Below are positions 56,930 through 64,000 of a stretch of 64,000 nucleotides of DNA, one piece after another. Position numbers and translations under genes: made by a program. Origin of the DNA: Neodontobutis hainanensis (Eukaryota > Chordata > Actinopteri > Gobiiformes > Odontobutidae); contig JALDNG010000551.1 of NCBI GenBank assembly GCA_024349245.1, positions 62,001 to 126,000 of the forward strand, read 5' to 3'. Under the pieces are notes generated by a model. The model was not told the origin of the DNA. It saw only the letters and a list, made by a program, of their open reading frames with translations, and searched no databases. Every line of letters begins with the position of its first letter. The first letter of the stretch is position 1.

Positions 56930-57110
56930 TAACTGAAACATGGCATAGAGAAAATTATGGACTTCTGTTTAATCAGATCACTCCTGCTGGTTTTGGAACC
57001 TTAGATCTTCTGAGGTTATCTGGCAGAGGTGGAGGCATTATTGTGGTTTACAACCTGCAATTCAAGATAAGCCCTATACCCGTTTACCAGTTCTCATCAT
57101 TTAAATGCCT
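56930..57110 (+). mobile_element. LINE endonuclease fragment
   Basis: Reads ending in GRGGGIIVVYN, matching the endonuclease GRGGG motif also seen in the 0.4-kb LINE. It breaks off at the Penelope fragment. Confidence 0.55.
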
Positions 57111-57374
57111 TGTTCGGACATTGCTGTCCTCAAAGGAATGTCCTTTGTCTTTGAGGTGGAGGTGAACTCCAGACTCAGGTCCTCCAGGATTGGTTCTTCT
57201 GTGCTGATACATCCTCTTATGAAGCTGTTGTTTAGTTTCACCGACGTAACTGTCACTGCACTGAACTGCATAAACATAGGCACATAAACCTTTGCAAATA
57301 TAATGCACCACAGATTCTGTAATCTTCTGTGCATGGACTGAGTTAGATGGAAGGTTGGATGTTGTGTTGTCCAA
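57111..57374 (-). mobile_element. Penelope-like GIY-YIG fragment
   Basis: An open 96-aa frame includes AYVYAVQCSDSYVGETKQQL (GIY and YIG positions YVY and YVG) and MYQHRRTNPGGPES. The catalytic arginine region KRMYQHRR is kept. Reverse transcriptase absent. Confidence 0.8.
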
Positions 57375-57765
57375 AGTAGTTTGCGAGGGGTCCCGTGTTT
57401 TTTTTTGGGCTGCGGCGAAGCTAGCTTATCTGCATGATGTCTTTACAGGTGGGTGCGCAGGTTAGTTGTATTACCAGGGTAGCAATCTTTCAGATTGCAT
57501 TTGTTTAATCGACCCCTTGGTTTCCTTCCTTTGCTTTAAAACCAAAATGTGTCCAAACATCTGCTTTTGGGGACAACAGTGCTTCTAAAATCTTCGACAT
57601 TTTCCATGAGTTATTTGAAACTCGTGGGCGCAGCTGCGCCCCCTAATGGCTGGGCGGAGTATCGATACTAAGGGCTAGAATGTCGATACTGTATCTTTTT
57701 TTTATTATATCAGTATGTCTCCATCTATCTAAGAATCAATATTTTGAGCACACCCCTACTGCAGA
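57375..57765 (-). mobile_element. hAT element 5' end with BED-finger start
   Basis: The minus strand begins at about 57763 with CAGTAGGGGTGTGCTC, a hAT-type terminus, then an ATG at about 57602 opens MSKILEALLSPKADVWTHFG, a BED-type N-terminus that meets stops before the zinc finger is complete. The rest is lost at the Penelope junction. Confidence 0.6.
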
Positions 57766-57786
57766 GATTGCTGCCTCTTTTTAAAA

Positions 57787-58955
57787 CTATTCTGTGGGTT
57801 CTAAATGTTCCAAATTAAGAAGAACTGTGCTGCTTTCATAAATTAATTTATGTATTTGAAATTTGACGAATTCCTTCATCTGATGTAGCAACCTCTTCAA
57901 GGAAGGAACCAGACTCAAGAGGAAGAGCTCATCCTCAGAGCGTGGAGGCGGCACTGGGGCAACAGGTCTTGCACAGTGTGCTTCCACAAGCTGTCGCTCC
58001 ATCTTCGATGGCTGCTCCCTGGGCCTTCTTGGAGCCCTTCTCCTTGGTGGAACTGTTTCAAATAATACAACACATTTTCTGAAAGCAGAAAAAGATTACC
58101 TCATTCACAAATTGTCATGCTATGAGACTATGAGTGCTTACTGTAAATATAATGTTCATGTAAACATGGTTATTATTGTCTGTACACACCTGTGGGTCCA
58201 GCAGCAGATGAAGGGCCAGCTGTGGCAGGGGAAGCAGCAGCAGGTTCTGGCAGAGGGGACCCAGGCTCACTGCCATCCAAAAAAACAGTTAGCTCTGTCA
58301 TGACAATATTAATGATTAATATAATATATTTATACATTTTATTAGTCAGAGATATTTTTTTAGACTTTTCAACATAAAAAAAAAAACAAAACAACATATG
58401 TCCTGTGGCTCCACTTCTTAACACACCTCCTGTCTGAGAGTGCCCTGCTGCCTCTGTCTCGCTCTCGGGGTGGTTGTACACTGCAGTCCGATTCTCCTCA
58501 TCCCCCCTCTCCATATTCCCGCATGTCTCTCGTGGGGAGACGAAAGGGTCGAGGAAAGACAGGACCGCAGAGTACATCCACTTTTTCCCTGACCCTGCTG
58601 CTAACCCACTCCATTTCTCTGTCTCCTTTCTCCTCTCCTTTAAATAGATGTCCCTCAGACTCTTCCACTTTTTTCTGCACACTTCCTCTGATTAAAAAAA
58701 ACATCAACTCATCAGTTGGAGACTAGTTGTAAAATACCGCTAATTAAAGCTAGCTCAATTTGCCGACTTTAGCTAGCTCAATATATAAATATAGTTCAAA
58801 TTGAGTAAAGGCCGTTTAAACAACTTACCAGATTGTCCGACCTCCTCACCTTTCTTCCAAGCAAGATCCTTTTTATTCCTGTCTCTATAAAAGTATGATG
58901 ATGTGTCGTACAACTCGGGGTGTCTGCAGAAAGCTACAATTAATTTGTCCTCCAT
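57787..58955 (-). CDS. MADF-BESS protein, intact four-exon gene (Harbinger type)
   Basis: Exons 58829-58955, 58427-58687, 58190-58294 and 57787-58052 splice in phase (GT-AG throughout) into 252 residues. Residues 1-75 form a MADF DNA-binding domain: MEDKLIVAFCRHPELYD, then VCRKKWKSLRDIYLKERR and KKWMYSAVLSFLDPF. A Pro/Ala/Ser linker follows, and the C-terminus has a BESS motif (EDELFLLSLVPSLKRL). PIF/Harbinger transposons of fish carry such a protein beside their nuclease, where it helps the nuclease bind DNA; domesticated relatives act as transcription regulators. No Harbinger nuclease is seen nearby, although the CpG-rich flank at 59035-59210 has the look of Harbinger DNA. The internal ATG at 58955 was preferred over one 12 codons upstream because of its CAATGG context. 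Confidence 0.82.
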
Positions 58956-59438
58956 TGTGGTATGATTTCTGTCTCTATGGTCCATCGTCGTATCCGAATC
59001 ACTACTAGAGCAAGCTCCTGATTGGTTAACGCGGCGCAAATTTTTGCCAAAATTCAGATTTTTCAATTCGCAGCACGTGAATTGCGTCAATCACGCCACC
59101 TATTTCGCGCTGCAGGATTTCCACGCGCGTCTAATTGCTTCTTTGCATTGACTTAACATGTAAATCACTCGCGCTTAACACTTAAATCGCGATGTAAAAG
59201 CACCATAACACTCCCACTGAGACGCAAGTTTGAAGTCTTCTTTTACAATTTTTTTTAAATGGCAACACATGGTAATAGTGGACTAGAAACAAACTACAGG
59301 GTGTCTGACATCTGGTGGAAGGGAGTGGAAAGATAATCTAAGCACAAAATACATAAGTAGCGGCTGTTTTTTCCAGTCAATTTGCTTGTTGCAATTTTGC
59401 GACTTCGGCGCATAGAGGGTTAAACAATGTGACGCGTT

Positions 59439-59719
59439 TCTGTGGAGGTTCTCAGTCATCCAGGGCATCTTGAAGAAAAGGTGAAGACGTTTCGTCTCTA
59501 TTCCAAGAGACTTTGTCAATTCTGAGTTCAACTGATAAGCGAGCTGAGCTTATATTTCTAGAGGGAGGAGTTTCCCCTGAAACCAAACCTGATGAGCCAG
59601 GTTGTTGTGTTGTTGGTCATGAAAGGAAAACAACACAACAACCCTGGCCCATCAGGTTTGGTTTCAGGTTTCTTCACCTTGAAAACAAAGTCCAGATGCT
59701 TTTACTCAAACCTTTTCTT
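59439..59719. mobile_element. Short Penelope-derived fold-back insertion
   Basis: 281 bp made only of Penelope terminal sequence in both orientations (gtgaagacgtttcgtctct and ggtttcttcaccttgaaaac). CAATGTGACGCGTT is duplicated on both sides (59425-59438, 59720-59733). Confidence 0.85.
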
Positions 59720-59734
59720 CAATGTGACGCGTTG

Positions 59735-60780
59735 ACGCATTTTATGCAGTTTGCGTTTTTTTTTGTAGTTGACGTAATCGACATTGTCGATGCGTCATTG
59801 CAGCACTTAAGGACTGAGCAGTAAATTTCCTGAAACAGTAAAAGAAATGTACATTTTGTGTTTTTTTTTTACATGTGCATATGCTCTATCCACAAGTCCT
59901 GTGGCATACTTGTAGCTTCATGGGATTCAGATTTTGTCCAAATCTGTGATTTTTTTTTTTTTGTAGTATTATTATCCTTTTTTGCATTTCACTATCCAAT
60001 TATTAATCAATAAAAAAAAATCATAATAATTAATTATAGAAATAATAAATAGCTGCAGCCCTACATTAGCCTACATTTTAAATAAATATGGTAACTGTTG
60101 ACATTTACATATGGACGGTTGGACCTGGCTTTCAAGACGGTGATGAAAAATGTTAGTCTGGAGCCTTGATTTGTGAAATAATAAAAGGGCACTTGTTCAC
60201 TTCTAATTTATTAACTCATTTCAGAAAATTGTGACAAAAATCAAATTTTGAGATCAGAATCTTGAATCAAATCGAATTGTGAGTTGAATGAATCCTTACC
60301 TCCCTACTTATGACAGAACTAAGCAGTAATTAATGATAAAACTACTCTCAGACAAACTCAGAAAGCTAATGAACAAAAATGTGTGATAGTTTATTTAAAA
60401 AAAAAAACATGAAATTATAGCTTTATATCGTGATGCTTTCGGATTTACAGCATCAATTGAATGCACCGCATGAGCTACAATGCAATTTAATTGCGCACTT
60501 AATTTTCCTGGCGCGGCTGTGTCTATTATGAACTACCGGGGTCTCTGAGGCTGTGCTAACGGTCAGTATGATTTGATTAACCAGATCAGCCCTAATCCCG
60601 TTAGAAAGTACAGACGGCAATAGTAAACCTTAGTCCGGAGACAGAGCCTTGCCAGAACCGTTAAAAATACGTTTGTAGATTTAAGAGAAATTGGGGAAAA
60701 AAGTTTAAACTAGCCCATTAACAATGCAAAAGTCCTTTAAATGTTGTTAGCTACCTAATTCTAACAATGCTATACTAACC
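59735..60780. other. Non-coding sequence
   Basis: AT-rich with long T and A runs. No gene or named repeat. Confidence 0.35.
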
Positions 60781-60782
60781 CA

Positions 60783-60858
60783 AGTAAAACACAAAAGGGC
60801 AAAACATAAATATTATACACTCGTATAATGTTTATGTTTTGCCCTTTTGTGTTTTACT
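60783..60858. repeat. Long hairpin
   Basis: 36-nt arms with one mismatch (core acacaaaagggcaaaacata) and a 4-nt loop actc at 60819-60822. Confidence 0.92.
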
Positions 60859-61091
60859 CGGCAAACGGCATAATGATGGTCCCACAATAGGGACGGAAAC
60901 TTGCTAAATAGACAACACAAGGCTAACATGTCACATATTGAGGTCAGAAATATGCAGTAAATTAACCACAGCTCGAACCTGTGCCTGAGAGGATGGCTCC
61001 TGATCCAAACGAGTGGCAAACGGTCCCGAAATACCTTTTCTCAACTTCTAAAGTGCGACTGAAAACAGTCGCTGTACTGATTCAAACTCAC

Positions 61092-61122
61092 CTTTCACCC
61101 CGCGACAGGAAGTGACGTCAAA
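61092..61122 (-). promoter_or_regulatory. Candidate minus-strand promoter with CRE and ETS motifs and 5' splice site
   Basis: TGACGTCA at 61113-61120 overlaps GGAAGTGACG (ETS-like GGAAGT). On the minus strand the sequence runs on for about 20 bp into GTGAAAG|GTGAGTTTG, a good splice donor. It could be a first non-coding exon of the rootletin-like gene, about 9 kb upstream of its first exon found here. This is inference. Confidence 0.35.
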
Positions 61123-61239
61123 TGAGCCAAGTAAATTATACTTGGGTTTCATCCACGGACATTATGTTTCTATTTTACTCCTTTACTTAATTAATAAATA
61201 TGCAAATAATGCGCCTTTTCGGTTTTAAGCGTATTTAGT

Positions 61240-61475
61240 TTTCAGAGTTAGAACTAAACAGGGTGAAGCAGCGTTTAAGTTTCATGCAGCAAAAACCTGG
61301 AACTGCCTCAACTTTAACACTGTTCAAGGGGAGGTTAAAAAAAACTTTATCTTTATCATTTTTCTTATGTTTCTTGATCTAAACCTTGTAAATTGACATT
61401 TATTTCTGTAAAGCACTTTGAGTTACCCAGTGTATGAATTCTGCAATATCAATAAAATTGCCTTGCCTATATAAT
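61240..61475 (+). mobile_element. LINE 3' end
   Basis: C-terminal codons (a KTWNCL-like stretch at about 61290) are followed by gtaaagcactttgagttacc and an aataaaattgcc terminus of L2 type. Confidence 0.65.
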
Positions 61476-61727
61476 GCCATGGTATGCAAATTAGATCCAT
61501 ACAATTATTTCACTCATACTTTAGGTCATACCTGACATTTTTCTAGTTTAGAGAAGGACTCTATTTTTTATCATTTTCAAACCACAGCTTTTTGTAATTT
61601 GGATATCTAAAATCTGTATTTTTTTTTAATAAACCCTGCCTTTCTTCCCAATTCTGATGCTCGGTTTAAAAGTCTACTTCAACGCAATTAGTCTAAATGC
61701 TGCCATGTGATTGGACAATTTTTTGCG

Positions 61728-61955
61728 AGTGTTGCTCCGGATTAGCATGCAGAGGATCATAAGGTCAAGCCCCCTAAAAGGCCATCTATTTATTTTGTAT
61801 TATGCTTTTTGTCAAAAATATCTTGAAATATGTATTGTATAATAGTCAAATTTTTAGACAAAAAGCATAGCACTCAAAAGTAAATAGCTTGACTTTTAGG
61901 GAGCTCGAACTCCTGATCTTCCGTATGCTAATTCGCTGCTCAAACAATAATAGTT
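61728..61955. repeat. Fold-back repeat with tRNA-like arm
   Basis: Bases near 61738-61790 (ttagcatgcagaggatcat, ccccctaaaag) are repeated in reverse complement at about 61890-61950 (gggagctcgaactcc). The right arm on the minus strand reads ggagttcgagctcc, like a tRNA T-arm. Confidence 0.55.
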
Positions 61956-61959
61956 AACT

Positions 61960-62269
61960 AATCAGTACAGTATTAAAGTACACCGTTTTTTTTTTTTTTT
62001 ATTAGACTTTGAAAATATAATCATATTATATTTTCGCTTGCCATTCAAGGGCCGTTAAAAGGATGAAAAGTATTTGCACTATATGGACATGCTGATAAAA
62101 AAAATTGCATATTTTAGATATAAATAAACATACATCTCTGAGAATACCACTGAATACATTATGTGCATAGTTTGAGACAATTTTCTCTCCATAGAACAAT
62201 TACGGTGTAGATTTGCTGTAACTTCCTACAGAGGGCGCTCTGCCCAAGAGAAGGCAGCATTAGCAGCTC
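61960..62269. other. Upstream region of rrp1
   Basis: AT-rich to 62220, with no TATA box at a convincing distance. The last 100 bp before the gene become GC-richer. Confidence 0.35.
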
Positions 62270-62348
62270 ATGACGCCATCAGTGTGCGACCGTGGAAACG
62301 TGGGTGAAAAGGAGAGGAGAAGCAGCGCACACGTGAGAGCTAAGAAAA

Positions 62349-62882
62349 ATGGCATCAGCACTGGAACCGGAGGTCCAGTTCGCTCAGAGACTGGCTTCAA
62401 ACGAAAAACCTGTCCGAAACAAAGCCGTGAAGAAACTGCGCAAATACATCAGCGCCCGCTCCCAGAGACAGACAGGTGAGAGGCCGCACACACAGGGCAA
62501 TGTGGAGCCTTTGAGGACATGTGCATTAACAAAACACTGAATATGGACGCAGCAGAGCTATGGCAAAGATAAGATAAGACTTCGAGCTAAAGTTGTGAAA
62601 GAACTGTGTGGGAAATTCTGTGCAGAACATCTTCAAACTCGCAGGGACAGGCACCAAGCCCTCATTCAGTCAGATGGCTACTGTCTGAAGAGGATGGATG
62701 AATGTGGCAAAGCACCTTTACTGTAAATGTAGCTGAAAGTGGGTCCAGTTGATGTTTTGCGGTGTAAATCTGACGAGTGTCTCTGCTTCGCTGTCTTAGG
62801 TGGATTTACTGGGGATGAGCTTCTGAAACTGTGGAAAGGCCTCTTCTACTGTCTGTGGATGCAGGACAAGTCTCAGCTACAG
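62349..62882 (+). CDS. rrp1: RRP1, ribosomal RNA processing protein 1, first two coding exons
   Basis: Exon 1 is 62349-62475 and exon 2 is 62800-62882; phases fit (1 + 2) and both donors are canonical (GTGAGA, GTCAGT). The joined 70 residues carry AQRLASNEKPVRNKAVKKL, RKYISARSQRQTGG and DELLKLWKGLFYCLWMQDK, which match the conserved N-terminus of the RRP1/NOP52 family as I recall it. RRP1 is a nucleolar protein needed for 28S rRNA (60S subunit) processing. The start ATG has an AAAATGG context and is the first in this frame after upstream sequence in another frame. The remaining exons lie beyond the right edge; no third exon is seen up to 64000. Confidence 0.93.
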
Positions 62883-64000
62883 GTCAGTCACTGTCATGGC
62901 ACCACTGAGGCACCATAACCCTGGAGCCTGATTATGTAGCTCTTAAGACAGCAGCAGAAGAAGATTGTTTCTGTAACTTTTCCAGCTTTCTAAGCTCCAA
63001 ATCATAAAGTGATATGGTACATGCAGGGGGCAGCTGGTATCAATGGGCTAGGTGGGCTTGTCATTGTCAATAAACAAATTAAATATTATTTAAAAATTTT
63101 AATTTATATGTGTGTGTGTATATATACATATGTATGTATGTGTGTGTGTGTGTATGTGTATATATTTATATATGACTGAAAAAAGTTAATGTGTTTAATT
63201 TTTTTGTCTTAAAATATTCCTGTAAACCACAAAGAAAAGGAAAAAGGGGCATATTCTTATTTTTTTTATATATTTTTTTTTTGCATAAGATCCGCACAGC
63301 ATAAAACTTTTCAGCTTTTGTACTGTAGTGATTGAGTGTAAGACCCGCCCACTTGGTATCAGTACTATTTGGGCTAAATAAAATGAATTTCAGTCAATAT
63401 CAGAGCACATTCAGTAGCCTAGTTTACGTAGGCTTTACAGTGACAAAGGCGGTGGCAGGGCTAAACTTTAAAAAAAGACATGGCGGTAAATGTGGTAAGT
63501 TTGTTTGGTAGAAATTCAGTATGATGGTAGCAGTGGATGTAAGAAGACTGAGACAATTATAAGAAGAGACAAAATCACTATTTTCCAAGGGACAACAGAA
63601 GATACATTTCTACAGTATTTTCAGGCAGTGATTGGGGCAGTGACCCTGGAAACGAAAGGAAGGTTACGTATCAAGTGGTGAGTGCCACTTATTTATTGTT
63701 TAGTGTTAATGTGCTTTTCATTTACATGGTTTTGGGTTTTATTTTTGCTAGTAGGCTACGTGCTTTTCTACATGTTCTCAAGAATAGCGATTCTGTCCCG
63801 GTTTTTTACTGGGAGTTGGCTGTAGTAGCTGCAAAGTGAGAGCAAATGTTCAAAGTCAAAGCCAACAGGCTAACCAGCATTTAAAAGTTTTGAAATAATT
63901 ACCTCACCTTTACCAGCTGTAACATTAAAATGGTAAATACATCAATAATTCTTATCCACGGAAACCTAATAAATATAGTTCTGAAATCTACCATTCTTTA
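62883..64000. other. rrp1 intron 2, with microsatellite
   Basis: A TG/TA mixed microsatellite lies at about 63107-63173. Bases 63470-63680 are less AT-rich but hold no exon that continues the rrp1 frame. Confidence 0.5.

Noticed and set aside
60992..61110. 40-codon plus-strand frame starting MAPDPNEWQ
   Set aside because: Short, no motif, no clear splice partner; overlaps the candidate minus-strand promoter.

Overview
This is teleost fish nuclear DNA. The evidence is the exon/intron structure of two vertebrate genes, short introns where no insertion is present, and a dense, nested load of fish-type repeats: L2-like and Rex1/CR1-like LINEs, Tc1-like, hAT, piggyBac and PIF/Harbinger elements, Penelope-like elements and tRNA-derived SINEs. 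The species is not identifiable from what I can see. All family assignments come from reading the sequence and from memory of the families; no database search was run.

Host genes. A long minus-strand gene runs through most of the window, from about 52.1 kb leftward to 8.2 kb. I resolve 14 consecutive in-phase exons encoding 646 residues of a rootletin-family coiled-coil protein (crocc or, more likely, crocc2-like). Its 5' end lies upstream of 52.1 kb and its 3' end lies left of the window. At the right edge, on the plus strand, are the first two coding exons of rrp1 (ribosomal RNA processing 1). A CRE/ETS-type motif pair at about 61.1 kb followed by a splice donor on the minus strand may mark the start of the rootletin-like gene, which would make the two genes divergent neighbours.

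Most striking element. The interval 9851-16713 is a complete, apparently young DNA transposon of 6.86 kb. It has about 280-bp terminal inverted repeats with only three visible differences and a perfect 6-bp target-site duplication. It carries two convergent, fully in-phase multi-exon genes: an integrase-type DDE transposase (minus strand, 397 aa) and a protein with a C-terminal RING-like zinc motif (plus strand, at least 319 aa). It sits in what was a 75-bp intron of the rootletin-like gene. I do not recognise this two-gene combination as a named superfamily, and it is the best candidate here for an undescribed system.

Layout. 0.4-3.7 kb: L2-like LINE split by a probable solo LTR. 4.5-5.8 kb: decayed Tc1. 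6.1-8.0 kb: Rex1-like LINE tail split by a fold-back hAT-like element that is itself split by a 345-bp MITE. 8.2-9.8 kb: rootletin exons 14 and 13 and a SINE. 9.85-16.7 kb: the two-gene transposon. 16.8-23.7 kb: exons 12 to 10, two LINE pieces and a transposase fragment. 24.3-28.2 kb: LINEs, one holding a Penelope-like insertion, around exon 9. 28.8-36.4 kb: exons 8 to 2 with hAT, L2 and SINE pieces. 36.4-51.9 kb: a 15.6-kb intron full of MITE, Tc1, piggyBac and a degenerate fish repeat family. 51.95-52.13 kb: exon 1 of this list. 52.2-61.5 kb: Tc1 remnant, LINE, Penelope and hAT fragments and an intact four-exon MADF-BESS gene of Harbinger type. 62.3-62.9 kb: rrp1.
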